A DNA stretch of 40,262 bases from Lachnospiraceae bacterium (GTDB lineage Bacteria > Bacillota > Clostridia > Lachnospirales > Lachnospiraceae). Position 1 is the stretch's first letter. The number at the start of each line of letters is the position of its first letter. The stretch is taken from contig BLLW01000032.1 in NCBI GenBank assembly GCA_011959285.1, positions 1 through 40,262 of the forward strand, in the 5' to 3' direction. The position numbers and the translations under genes are program-made. Under the pieces are notes generated by a model. That model did not search any database, was not told the origin of the DNA, and was given only the letters and a program-made list of their open reading frames with translations. This document shows positions 7,473 through 15,293 of the stretch, in pieces.

Positions 7473-7907
7473 ATGCATGTAGAAATTAAGGTTTTGGAAG
7501 AAGTAACAGATACATATGCAGTGATTTATACAAATCGGATTGATGAAGAAGTATTGCAGGTTGTTGATATGATTGGAAATACCAATGGAGTCATAACAGC
7601 AATAGAAGAGGAAAAGACGATTGTACTGCGGATGAAAGATATCTACATGATCCGGGTAGAAAGCAATAAAGCAATCATATACTGCAAGGAAAAGAAATAT
7701 GCAAGCAAGAAGCGGTTGATTGAATTAGAGAAGATTCTAAAGGGGAGTTTTATGAAAATTTCTAAAACGACACTTGTCAATTTGAATTATATTATCAGTG
7801 CGGAAGCGGCTTTTGGAGGCATGATGTGTTTAGTTTTAAAAAACGGGTGTAAAGATTATGTCTCAAGAAAGTATTTACCGGATCTAAAAAAGTATTTGGG
7901 TATTTAA
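7473..7907 (+). CDS. LytTR-domain transcriptional regulator
   Basis: A 144-aa DNA-binding protein with a C-terminal LytTR domain (DIYMIRVESNKAIIYCKEKKYASKKRLIELEKIL, KISKTTLVNLNYI, then LKNGCKDYVSRKYLPDLKKYL), and no receiver domain. The N-terminal ~45 residues fit the short extension of the LytTR/DUF3021 regulators. ATG 7473 has AAGAGG upstream; the frame is open back to 7434 but that start has no site. The DUF3021 membrane protein follows 18 nt later. In known pairs of this type the membrane protein holds the regulator inactive, and the pair controls its own operon and nearby transport genes. Confidence 0.85.
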   Translation: MHVEIKVLEEVTDTYAVIYTNRIDEEVLQVVDMIGNTNGVITAIEEEKTIVLRMKDIYMIRVESNKAIIYCKEKKYASKKRLIELEKILKGSFMKISKTTLVNLNYIISAEAAFGGMMCLVLKNGCKDYVSRKYLPDLKKYLGI

Positions 7908-7925
7908 GAAGGGTAAAGTATCAGT

Positions 7926-8402
7926 ATGAGAAAAATATTTGGACTTCTTGTGAAAGGGATAAGCGGAGCATTATCTTTATTTTCAATATTTATCATGTTA
8001 TATGATGTTTGTGGCGGCAATGAGCTTATATTTGAAAACGGTTTTTATACAAAAATGTTTATCGGGGCAATTATAGTTGGAATAGGATTCTCATTACCGG
8101 GGGTGGTGTATGAAAATGAGAATATGCCTTATGTAATGCGATTTATAATACATATGGGAGTGGGATGTACCATTTTTGTTATTACAGGGTTTGCTGTGGG
8201 ATGGATTCCGAGAGGGAATAATCTTTGGGCAGGTGTTGGAGTAGTACTGGCTGGAATCTTAATAGCTCTTTTCTTATGGTTTTGTTTTTGGTGGTACTAT
8301 AAGCAGGAAGTAAGGAAAATAGATGAAAAAATTAAAAAGGTAAATGAGGAAAAGGATGCAGAGCATGCAGCAAAGGCAATGTTGGGCAAGGAAGATAAGT
8401 AA
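7926..8402 (+). CDS. DUF3021-family membrane protein
   Basis: A 158-aa protein with four helices (about 5-27, 43-60, 72-92, 100-126) and a charged C-terminal tail, matching DUF3021 proteins that pair with LytTR regulators. It lies 18 nt after the LytTR gene. The likely role is an inhibitor or sensor for that regulator at the membrane. The last residues (AKAMLGKEDK) repeat those of the PadR regulator at 5.2 kb, so the tail may have been acquired by recombination; the native DUF3021 end would be near residue 140. Confidence 0.8.
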   Translation: MRKIFGLLVKGISGALSLFSIFIMLYDVCGGNELIFENGFYTKMFIGAIIVGIGFSLPGVVYENENMPYVMRFIIHMGVGCTIFVITGFAVGWIPRGNNLWAGVGVVLAGILIALFLWFCFWWYYKQEVRKIDEKIKKVNEEKDAEHAAKAMLGKEDK

Positions 8403-8410
8403 AATGTTGG
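8370..8410 (+). repeat. Copy 2 of the ~40-nt repeated gene end
   Basis: Second copy of the segment at 5187-5229, here ending the DUF3021 gene. Direct orientation. Confidence 0.7.
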
Positions 8411-8416
8411 TTAGTG

Positions 8417-9814
8417 TCAACAAGGTCTTTTCTTTTCATAGTCCTTTAAGGAATCAAGGGCATGCCGTGACAAGGGAACCAGGGCAATCATATTGAAAAT
8501 CGTCATAAGCCCGATTCCGATATCCCCCAGATCCCACACAATGGTATAAGCCGCCAGCCCGCCGACAAAGAGCATGACGAGGGCAAGGAGCTTGTACAAG
8601 GTCTGCGATAACCAATTATCACCAAAAAGGTATGCAATGTTCGGTCTTGCATAAAACAGAATGCCGATAAAGGTGGAAAAGCTGAAAAGCCAGAGGATGA
8701 CGGCGATAAAGATGACGCCGAACATTCCCAGATGATAATCCATAGCGGTCTGCAAAAGATCCATTCCTGCAAGCCCATTGGTCAGGTCGGCGGGGGTCAG
8801 GAGCATGATCATTGCTGAGCAGCTGCAGATAACAATGGTATCAATAAAAACGCCCAGTGCCTGAAGGAGTCCTTCTTTGGCAGGGTGGCTCACATCAGCG
8901 GCAGCGGCGGCGCAAGGAGCAGAACCGGAACCTGCTTCATTGGAGAACAGACCGCGTTTAGCGCCATTCATGATAACGGCGCCGAAACCTCCGGCAACCG
9001 CCTGACGAAGTCCGAAAGCTTCCGAGAAGATGCGCTGGAAAACAGAAGGGAGCTGACCGATATTCTGAAGGATGATGAAAATCGTAATGAGAAAATATAA
9101 ACCTGCCATAATCGGCACGATGATATTCAGCACACGCACCGTAGCATTTTTGCGCAGGACGATGACTGCCGCAATCAGTACCAGGACGATCGTGGTGTAA
9201 AGAGGGGGAATCTGAAAGGCATTTTCAAAAGCTGAGGAAACAGAGTTGCCGATGACCTGGCTGATGCCGCACCAGCAGATTAGACCGGAGATGGCAAACA
9301 GGATGGCAATGATGCTGCGCTTCCTGCGTCCGTCTTTTTTGACAAAAAGATGATGAATATAGTAGGCGGGGCCGCCTCTGTAGCCTCCGTAAAGGGGGTC
9401 TTTTTCTTTATACATCTGCGCAAGTGTGGCTTCCACAAATGCAGTGGAGGAACCCAAAAGGGCAGTGATCCACATCCAAAAAACAGCACCTGCACCGCCT
9501 AAGGAAATGGCAGCTACGACCCCTACAAGATTGCCCATTCCCACGCGCGTTGCCGTAGAAATGATAAGCGCCTGGACGCCTGAAATGGAGCCTTTATGAG
9601 AAGAAATCTTCTTTTCCATGGAGATTTTCAGCATTTCGGGAAAGAAGCGGAAGGGCAGAAAGCGGGTGCGGATGGTAAAGTAAATGCCGGATGGAATCAG
9701 GATAAGCACCAGCAGCGAAAGACCGAGAGAACTTTCGCCGGGCAGCGGTATGGTAATTAAATTGCCCCATAAAAACTGATAAATCATTTGAATACCCTTT
9801 ATAATAATGTCCAT
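8417..9814 (-). CDS. Alanine/glycine:cation symporter (AGCS family)
   Basis: A 465-aa secondary transporter that takes up alanine or glycine with sodium. AGCS marks are clear: TRVGMGNLVGVVAAISLGGAGAVFWMWITALLGSSTAFVEATLAQMYK, the YRGGPAYYI motif, and KRGLFSNEAGSGSAPCAAAAA. About eleven helices are expected. The start is ATG 9814, preceded by AAAGGAG; the longer frame to 9895 has no site. It converges with the DUF3021 gene with only 14 nt between stops and no hairpin. From this gene rightward the base composition becomes markedly less AT-rich. It diverges from the HD-GYP gene. Confidence 0.93.
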   Translation of the reverse strand: MDIIIKGIQMIYQFLWGNLITIPLPGESSLGLSLLVLILIPSGIYFTIRTRFLPFRFFPEMLKISMEKKISSHKGSISGVQALIISTATRVGMGNLVGVVAAISLGGAGAVFWMWITALLGSSTAFVEATLAQMYKEKDPLYGGYRGGPAYYIHHLFVKKDGRRKRSIIAILFAISGLICWCGISQVIGNSVSSAFENAFQIPPLYTTIVLVLIAAVIVLRKNATVRVLNIIVPIMAGLYFLITIFIILQNIGQLPSVFQRIFSEAFGLRQAVAGGFGAVIMNGAKRGLFSNEAGSGSAPCAAAAADVSHPAKEGLLQALGVFIDTIVICSCSAMIMLLTPADLTNGLAGMDLLQTAMDYHLGMFGVIFIAVILWLFSFSTFIGILFYARPNIAYLFGDNWLSQTLYKLLALVMLFVGGLAAYTIVWDLGDIGIGLMTIFNMIALVPLSRHALDSLKDYEKKRPC

Positions 9815-9847
9815 CACAGAATTCTCCTTTGCATTTCCTTCACAACT

Positions 9848-9876
9848 AGTATATAGTAGAAAGAAACATTTGTAAA
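9848..9876 (-). promoter_or_regulatory. Promoter of the AGCS gene
   Basis: On the minus strand TTTACA (9876-9871), a 17-bp spacer and TATACT (9853-9848), about 35 nt before the start. Confidence 0.7.
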
Positions 9877-9971
9877 ACGATAATGAGAAGTGCATACGAT
9901 TTTAAGGGTTGTTGATTTGTACTTTTGTATGATATGATGTTCTTATTAAAATACAAAGTTTGGAGAACAGT

Positions 9972-11252
9972 ATGGGTTCAGAACTGGTAAGTACGAAAGA
10001 TATCTATAATGTGGTACGCAGAACCTTGGAGGTCATGGATGCCCAGATTCTATGGCATGGGGAAATCACAGGATATCTTTTTTATAATATATTAAAGGCA
10101 GAAGGCATTTACACAGAGAGGGATCTTGCGGAATATACGCTGATTGGTATGCTCCATGATCTGGGAATGATCAAGACAGGTTACGAGGGCGGTATCATTC
10201 AATGCGAGAGAACCAACATCTGGGCGCACTCCATATACGGATATCTTTTTTTGAAGAATTTATCGCCGGTGGATGATAAAGCTGAAATCGTGTTATATCA
10301 CCATCTTCCCTATAAACTGCATTCCCAAATAAAGAGCAGATATATGAAAGTCACGGAATATCTGACGCTTGCAGATAAGATGGCAGTCTTCCTACGCATG
10401 GGAGAGGACAAGGCGGAGCAGAGCATTTATATGCGCCAGGCACAAGGAGAGTTGTCCGCGAAAGCGCTGGAGCTGTTTCAGATTGCGCAGACACGGTTCG
10501 ACGTTTTGAGAAAACTTAAGACCCATGAATATCAAAAGGAGTTGGAAGCGCTGTTTGACCGGATTTCTTTTACGGAAAGACAGAAAAGAAGCTTTTTGGA
10601 TATGTTGATTTATGCGATAGATTTTAGAAGCCAGCCTACCGTTATTCATACTATGTCCACCAGAACTTTTGCCCTTGAGTTGGGAAGGCTCATGCGGGTG
10701 CCGGCAGTAGATCTTCAAATTCTGTACTATGGGTCGCTTTTGCATGATATTGGCAAGATTGCGATTCCCATATCTATTCTGGAAGCACCGAGAAGGCTGA
10801 CCGAGGAAGAAATGCGGGTCATGCAGGGGCATGTAGTCATGACGGATAAGATTCTCAGGGGCGTTATGGACGAGCGGATCGTAAACGTTGCCGCTAAACA
10901 TCACGAGAAGCTGGATGGTTCAGGCTATCCTGAAGGAATCGGGGCCTCTGATTTGTCGATGCTGGAGAGGACTATTGCAGTTGCAGACATTTTGAGTGCT
11001 CTTTATGGAAAGAGAAGCTATAAGGAAGCGTTCCCACCCGAAAAAATCAAAGAGATTTTACTGGAAGATGCAAATCAGGGAAAAATCTGCATCAAGGTGG
11101 TACAGGCAGCGCTTGGTCATTATGATGAAATTATCCGCACTTATGAAAAGCAACGGGACGTGACCATGGAGAGATATATGGAAATCGTTAATCAATATGA
11201 CAATATTTACGAACGGTTCAAGGAGTTTGATCAGGCAGAAATGACCGCATAA
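9972..11252 (+). CDS. Protein with two HD domains, C-terminal HD-GYP
   Basis: A 426-aa predicted phosphohydrolase without membrane segments. The N-terminal HD domain has H29, H62-D63 (MLHDLG), H86, H110-H111 and D135. The C-terminal HD-GYP domain has LLHDIGKIAIP, GH...., HHEKLDGSGYP and ADILSAL. HD-GYP enzymes typically hydrolyse cyclic di-GMP. The start is ATG 9972 with GGAGA before it, rather than TTG 9960. Both HD sites look complete, which is uncommon: in many relatives one is degenerate. It is followed 72 nt later by endonuclease III. No receiver or PAS domain is seen, so the input signal is unknown. Confidence 0.85.
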   Translation: MGSELVSTKDIYNVVRRTLEVMDAQILWHGEITGYLFYNILKAEGIYTERDLAEYTLIGMLHDLGMIKTGYEGGIIQCERTNIWAHSIYGYLFLKNLSPVDDKAEIVLYHHLPYKLHSQIKSRYMKVTEYLTLADKMAVFLRMGEDKAEQSIYMRQAQGELSAKALELFQIAQTRFDVLRKLKTHEYQKELEALFDRISFTERQKRSFLDMLIYAIDFRSQPTVIHTMSTRTFALELGRLMRVPAVDLQILYYGSLLHDIGKIAIPISILEAPRRLTEEEMRVMQGHVVMTDKILRGVMDERIVNVAAKHHEKLDGSGYPEGIGASDLSMLERTIAVADILSALYGKRSYKEAFPPEKIKEILLEDANQGKICIKVVQAALGHYDEIIRTYEKQRDVTMERYMEIVNQYDNIYERFKEFDQAEMTA

Positions 11253-11324
11253 AATCGTTGGAAAAAGATTATCTGTGTGCGAAGCGCACTTTTATTCAAG
11301 AGATAAAGAGGAACGGAAGCTAAG

Positions 11325-11972
11325 ATGACAAAAGAAAAATTGGCAATCGAGATTATCGAACGGTTAAAAAAAGAATATCCGGACGCAGGCTGTACTCTTG
11401 ATTACAATCAGGCGTGGAAGCTTTTGGTGAGTGTCCGTCTGGCGGCGCAGTGCACTGATGCCAGGGTAAATGTGGTGGTGCAGGATTTGTATGCCAGGTT
11501 TCCTGACGTGGAGGCGCTTGCAGAGGCGGATGTGGAGGAAATCGAGCGGATTGTAAAGCCCTGCGGGTTAGGGCACAGTAAGGCAAGGGATATCAGCGCA
11601 TGTATGAAGATTTTGCGTGATGAATATCAGGGAAACGTGCCGGATGACTTTGACACACTACTAAAGCTCCCCGGCGTGGGACGCAAGAGCGCCAATCTGA
11701 TCATGGGAGATGTGTTCGGAAAACCTGCCATCGTGACAGATACCCACTGCATCCGTCTCACCAACCGAATGGGGCTTGTTGACGGCGTGAAAGAGCCTAA
11801 GAAAGTAGAGATGGCTCTGTGGAAGATCATTCCTCCGGAAGAAGGGAGCGATTTCTGTCACCGTCTAGTATTCCATGGGCGGGAAGTGTGCACCGCAAGA
11901 ACGACTCCTTTTTGTGAAAAATGCTGTTTAAATGATATATGTGCCAAATGCGGAGTTGGAAAAAAGGGTTGA
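11325..11972 (+). CDS. nth: Endonuclease III (DNA glycosylase/AP lyase)
   Basis: A base-excision repair enzyme that removes oxidised pyrimidines and cuts at the resulting abasic site. The helix-hairpin-helix LPGVGRKSANLI carries the catalytic Lys, and VTDTHCIRLTNR carries the catalytic Asp. Four Cys ligands of a 4Fe-4S cluster follow at the C-terminus in the order C-x7-C-x2-C-x5-C, one residue longer in the first spacing than in E. coli. The 215-aa length is normal. Its TGA stop overlaps the -35 of the metal regulator promoter. Confidence 0.95.
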   Translation: MTKEKLAIEIIERLKKEYPDAGCTLDYNQAWKLLVSVRLAAQCTDARVNVVVQDLYARFPDVEALAEADVEEIERIVKPCGLGHSKARDISACMKILRDEYQGNVPDDFDTLLKLPGVGRKSANLIMGDVFGKPAIVTDTHCIRLTNRMGLVDGVKEPKKVEMALWKIIPPEEGSDFCHRLVFHGREVCTARTTPFCEKCCLNDICAKCGVGKKG

Positions 11973-12016
11973 CAAGGGTGGTAAAATATTTTATCATACA
12001 TATGAACAATTGTTCA
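11969..12016 (+). promoter_or_regulatory. Promoter and ArsR operator of the metal efflux operon
   Basis: TTGACA (11969-11974), 17 bp, TATCAT (11992-11997). The perfect palindrome TGAACAATTGTTCA (12003-12016) lies at the expected start of transcription. Apo-repressor bound here would block the operon and metal would release it. Confidence 0.8.
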
Positions 12017-12049
12017 AATGAAAGAATATGATAAAGGAGGGCAGTGAAG

Positions 12050-12409
12050 TTGGCGATTCATGATGTTGAGTGCTGTGAGACTTTTCAGACCCATGAGGAG
12101 CTTCTTAAGATTGTGCATGAGCAGATGCCGGATGAGGATGAACTGTATGATCTGGCAGAGCTTTTTAAGGTGTTTGGGGATTCTACGCGAATCAGGATTT
12201 TGTATGTGCTCTTTGAGGCGGAAGTATGTGTGTGCGACTTGGCACAGGCGCTTTCCATGACCCAGTCGGCGGTTTCCCATCAGCTTAAGATTTTAAAGCA
12301 GTCAAAGCTGGTCAAGAGCAGAAGAGAAGGGAAATCTGTATTTTATTCACTGGCAGACGGGCATGTGAGAACCATCATTGCTCAGGGAAGAGAGCATATC
12401 AACGAGTAA
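12050..12409 (+). CDS. ArsR/SmtB-family metal-sensing repressor
   Basis: A 119-aa winged-helix repressor of the CadC/CzrA kind. It has ELFKVFGDSTRIRILYVLFEAEVCVCDLA with the alpha-3 CxC metal site (CVC), an N-terminal ECC that could add ligands as in CadC, the recognition helix MTQSAVSHQLKILKQ, and the C-terminal helix DGHVRTIIAQGREH resembling the alpha-5 zinc site. TTG at 12050 is the best start, nine bases after GGAGG; GTG 12044 is only three bases away. The partner genes and operator imply control by Zn, Cd or Pb. Confidence 0.9.
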   Translation: MAIHDVECCETFQTHEELLKIVHEQMPDEDELYDLAELFKVFGDSTRIRILYVLFEAEVCVCDLAQALSMTQSAVSHQLKILKQSKLVKSRREGKSVFYSLADGHVRTIIAQGREHINE

Positions 12410-12445
12410 GAAGAGAAGTGGTGACGCTTCGGAATGGAGGAAAAC

Positions 12446-12664
12446 ATGAAGAAAAAATTTAAACTGGAAGATTTGGACTGTGCAAACTGTGCTGCAAAGA
12501 TGGAAGAGGCAATCAAGAAGATCGGTGGCGTGAACGATGCCAATGTAAGCTTCCTGGCACAGAAGATGACCATTGATGCACAGGATGATAAGTTCGATGA
12601 AATTATGAAAGAGGTTGTCAGAGTCTGCGCAAAGGTGGAGCCTGACTGCCGGATTCTGCTGTAA
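12446..12664 (+). CDS. Free heavy-metal-associated (HMA) domain protein
   Basis: A 72-aa ferredoxin-like metal-binding domain with the CxxC site in LDCANCAAKMEEAI. In many P-type ATPases this domain is fused at the N-terminus; here it is a separate gene 10 nt before the ATPase, which itself lacks an HMA domain. It probably binds Zn or Cd and delivers it to the pump. The start ATG 12446 is five bases after GGAGG; an ATG at 12434 overlaps that site. A further Cys pair (VCAKVEPDC) near the C-terminus may add ligands. Confidence 0.88.
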   Translation: MKKKFKLEDLDCANCAAKMEEAIKKIGGVNDANVSFLAQKMTIDAQDDKFDEIMKEVVRVCAKVEPDCRILL

Positions 12665-12674
12665 GAGGCGTATC

Positions 12675-14546
12675 ATGACGAAGAAGCAGCAGAAAATGCT
12701 TGTCCGCATTATCCTCACTTTCGTCATCTTTGTGGGATTGTTTATTTGCGAACATGCAGGATTGTTTGAAAGGATAGGAAGCAAATGGATTTTGTTTTTG
12801 ATTTACCTGATTCCCTATCTGGTAATCGGCTACGACATCATATATAAGGCGGCAAGAAATATCAGCCATGGGCAGGTGTTTGATGAAAATTTCCTGATGA
12901 TGATTGCCACTTTTGGGGCTTTTGGAGTGCAGGAATACTCGGAAGCGGTAGCGGTGATGCTTTTTTATCAGGTGGGCGAATTGTTTCAAGGGTATGCGGT
13001 GGGAAAGTCCAGGCAGTCCATTTCGGATATGATGGATATCTGCCCCGAGTATGCCAATATTGAAATAGATGGAAAATTAACGCAGGTGGATCCGGACGAT
13101 GTAGAAATTGGAAGCGTGATCGTGGTGAAGCCGGGAGAGCGGATTCCCCTCGACGGCGTTGTGATAGAAGGAGAATCCTTGGTTGATACTGCGGCGCTTA
13201 CCGGAGAATCGGTGCCCAGAAGGGCATCCGTAGGAGAGGACATCATAAGCGGCTGTGTCAATGGCAGCGGTACTTTAAGGGTCAGGGTATCCAAAGAATT
13301 TGACGACTCTACGGTGTCCAAGATTTTGGAGCTGGTGGAAAACGCCAGCAGCAAGAAGGCAAAGGTTGAAAATTTTATCACTCGGTTTGCAAAATATTAC
13401 ACGCCCATCGTGACGATCTTGGCAGTTCTTCTTGCCTTCCTGCCTCCCCTTATTTTAGGAGGCGGATGGGGAGAATGGATACAGAGAGCATGTATTTTTC
13501 TCGTAATATCTTGCCCTTGTGCACTGGTCATATCCGTGCCTCTTGGATTTTTCGGAGGGATTGGAGCTGCTTCTAAGATTGGTGTTCTTGTGAAAGGCAG
13601 TAACTATCTGGAAGCCGTTGCGGAGATGACGACTATTGTTTTTGACAAGACAGGAACCCTCACCAAGGGAGAGTTCAAAGTACAGGAAGTGTGTCCTGAA
13701 GGCTGCACTAAGGAGGAACTGATGGAACTGGCGGCACTGGGGGAGGCTTATTCCAACCATCCCATAGCAGGCTCCATCAAAGAAGCTTACGGAAAAGAAC
13801 CGGATATGAGCCGGGTAGGGCAGGCAGAGGAAATTGCCGGTCACGGCATCTGTGTCCCCATCGATGGGAAAGAGGTGCTTCTGGGTAACGAGAAACTGAT
13901 GGAAGATAGAAAGATTCAGTATACGCCGGTGGAAAGCGTAGGAACCATCGTTTATGCGGCATGTGACGGCAGATATATGGGTGCTGTGGTGATTGCCGAT
14001 TCCGTCAAAGAAGGGGCGAAGGAAGCCATTCAAAGCATGAAGCAGGTAGGCGTGAAAAAATGCGTCATGCTCACCGGCGACAGGCAGCAGGCAGCCCAGG
14101 CAGTGGCAGGAGAACTTGGAATCGACGAGGTGCATGCACAGCTCCTTCCGGGGGATAAGGTATCTAAAGTAGAGGAATTGTTAAATGCCCGTAAGGGGAA
14201 AGAAAAGCTGGCGTTTGTGGGAGACGGAATCAACGATGCGCCGGTGCTCACCCGGGCAGACATCGGAATCGCCATGGGCAGTATGGGATCGGATGCCGCT
14301 ATAGAAGCCGCCGACGTGGTTCTGATGGACGATGACGTGCGCAAGATCGCGGCGGTGGTAAGAATCTCCAGAAAGACCTTGCAAATCGTTAAGCAGAATA
14401 TCGTTTTTGCCCTTGCGGTGAAAGCGCTTGTGCTCCTTTTGGGGGCATTGGGGCTTGCCAATATGTGGGAAGCTGTGTTTGCAGACGTGGGGGTATCGGT
14501 CATTGCAATCTTAAATGCCATGCGCGCCCTTAAGATACAAAAATAA
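12675..14546 (+). CDS. Zn/Cd/Pb-type P1B ATPase
   Basis: A 623-aa metal-exporting ATPase. Visible elements: four N-terminal helices, the TGES actuator loop, the CPC membrane metal site in SCPCALV (~residue 279), the phosphorylated Asp in DKTGTLT (~324), the HP motif (NHPIAGS), GDGINDAP (~515) and the last helix with DVGVSVIAILNAMR, whose Asp marks zinc/cadmium/lead pumps. The HMA domain is absent and encoded separately just upstream. ATG 12675 is chosen over an upstream frame. A long hairpin follows the stop. A ZntA/CadA role is firm; the preferred metal is not. Confidence 0.93.
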   Translation: MTKKQQKMLVRIILTFVIFVGLFICEHAGLFERIGSKWILFLIYLIPYLVIGYDIIYKAARNISHGQVFDENFLMMIATFGAFGVQEYSEAVAVMLFYQVGELFQGYAVGKSRQSISDMMDICPEYANIEIDGKLTQVDPDDVEIGSVIVVKPGERIPLDGVVIEGESLVDTAALTGESVPRRASVGEDIISGCVNGSGTLRVRVSKEFDDSTVSKILELVENASSKKAKVENFITRFAKYYTPIVTILAVLLAFLPPLILGGGWGEWIQRACIFLVISCPCALVISVPLGFFGGIGAASKIGVLVKGSNYLEAVAEMTTIVFDKTGTLTKGEFKVQEVCPEGCTKEELMELAALGEAYSNHPIAGSIKEAYGKEPDMSRVGQAEEIAGHGICVPIDGKEVLLGNEKLMEDRKIQYTPVESVGTIVYAACDGRYMGAVVIADSVKEGAKEAIQSMKQVGVKKCVMLTGDRQQAAQAVAGELGIDEVHAQLLPGDKVSKVEELLNARKGKEKLAFVGDGINDAPVLTRADIGIAMGSMGSDAAIEAADVVLMDDDVRKIAAVVRISRKTLQIVKQNIVFALAVKALVLLLGALGLANMWEAVFADVGVSVIAILNAMRALKIQK

Positions 14547-14557
14547 TAATTACAGGT

Positions 14558-14609
14558 TGTAAAGCAGTGAAGATGATTTTTCAATTTGAGAATCAATTCG
14601 CTGCTTTTT
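14558..14609 (+). terminator. Intrinsic terminator of the metal operon
   Basis: GCAGTGAA (14564-14571) pairs with TTCGCTGC (14597-14604); an inner imperfect stem fills the loop. Five T follow. Confidence 0.75.
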
Positions 14610-14655
14610 ACATTAAAACTAAAAATTTATTTTATCATGAAAAATAAAATTGGGC

Positions 14656-14703
14656 TTTACTTTTTGAACATTGTTCAGTACAATGCAAATTGAACGACGT
14701 TCA
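14656..14703 (+). promoter_or_regulatory. TetR promoter with two palindromic operators
   Basis: TTTACT (14656-14661), 17 bp, TACAAT (14679-14684). TGAACATTGTTCA (14665-14677) lies between -35 and -10; TGAACGACGTTCA (14691-14703) lies just before the ribosome site. Centres are 26 bp apart. Both are perfect 13-bp palindromes sharing the TGAAC half-site. Confidence 0.75.
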
Positions 14704-14714
14704 GGGAGGCGATT

Positions 14715-15293
14715 ATGGATCATAAAGAAATCATCATTCAGGCGGCGACAGAGTTAATAGAGGAGCGGGGAGAGCAGATTAGTGACATTACAGTCCGAGA
14801 AATCAGTAAAAGGGCACATGTGGGGCTGGGATTGATAAATTATCATTTCGGAAACAAGGATAACCTTATTGCAATATGTGTGGAGCAGGTGATTAACGGT
14901 ATTGTTGAAAACTTTCAGTCCATCCGCGAAAAGACGGGCGGATATACGCCTGTTGAGAAGTTGGAATATCTGGGCAATCTGACATGGACTTTTATGTTTG
15001 AGCATTATGCCATGTCAAAAATTTCAGTCCTTTCTGACATGGCATCGCCAAAGGAAGACGATAATACCCGCAGGACATACCGTGCCTATCTGCCTCTCGT
15101 GGCAGCCTGCCGCCCGGACTGGGACAAAGAGATGCTGCAGCGCAGGACTTTTTGCCTGATTGCAGTCATGCAGCAGGTATTCTTACAGTATCAGGTGATC
15201 CGGCAGCTTTACGGAATCGATTTGACAAATATGGAAGAAAGAAAAGAATATCATGCAAAGCTGCTGCGTGATATTTTGGAGGTGGAGAGATGA
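14715..15293 (+). CDS. TetR-family transcriptional regulator
   Basis: A 192-aa repressor. The N-terminal helix-turn-helix is typical (IIIQAATELIEERGEQISDITVREISKRAHVGLGLINYHFGNKDNLIAICVEQVI). The C-terminal ligand domain is not assignable. Two palindromic operators in its own promoter indicate self-repression. It overlaps the flavoprotein gene by 4 nt (ATGA), so that gene is its likely target; the inducer may be a redox-active compound. Confidence 0.9.
   Translation: MDHKEIIIQAATELIEERGEQISDITVREISKRAHVGLGLINYHFGNKDNLIAICVEQVINGIVENFQSIREKTGGYTPVEKLEYLGNLTWTFMFEHYAMSKISVLSDMASPKEDDNTRRTYRAYLPLVAACRPDWDKEMLQRRTFCLIAVMQQVFLQYQVIRQLYGIDLTNMEERKEYHAKLLRDILEVER

Noticed and set aside
13455-14135. 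226-codon minus-strand frame inside the metal ATPase gene
   Set aside because: The plus-strand ATPase is intact with all motifs; the antisense frame is a codon-bias shadow.
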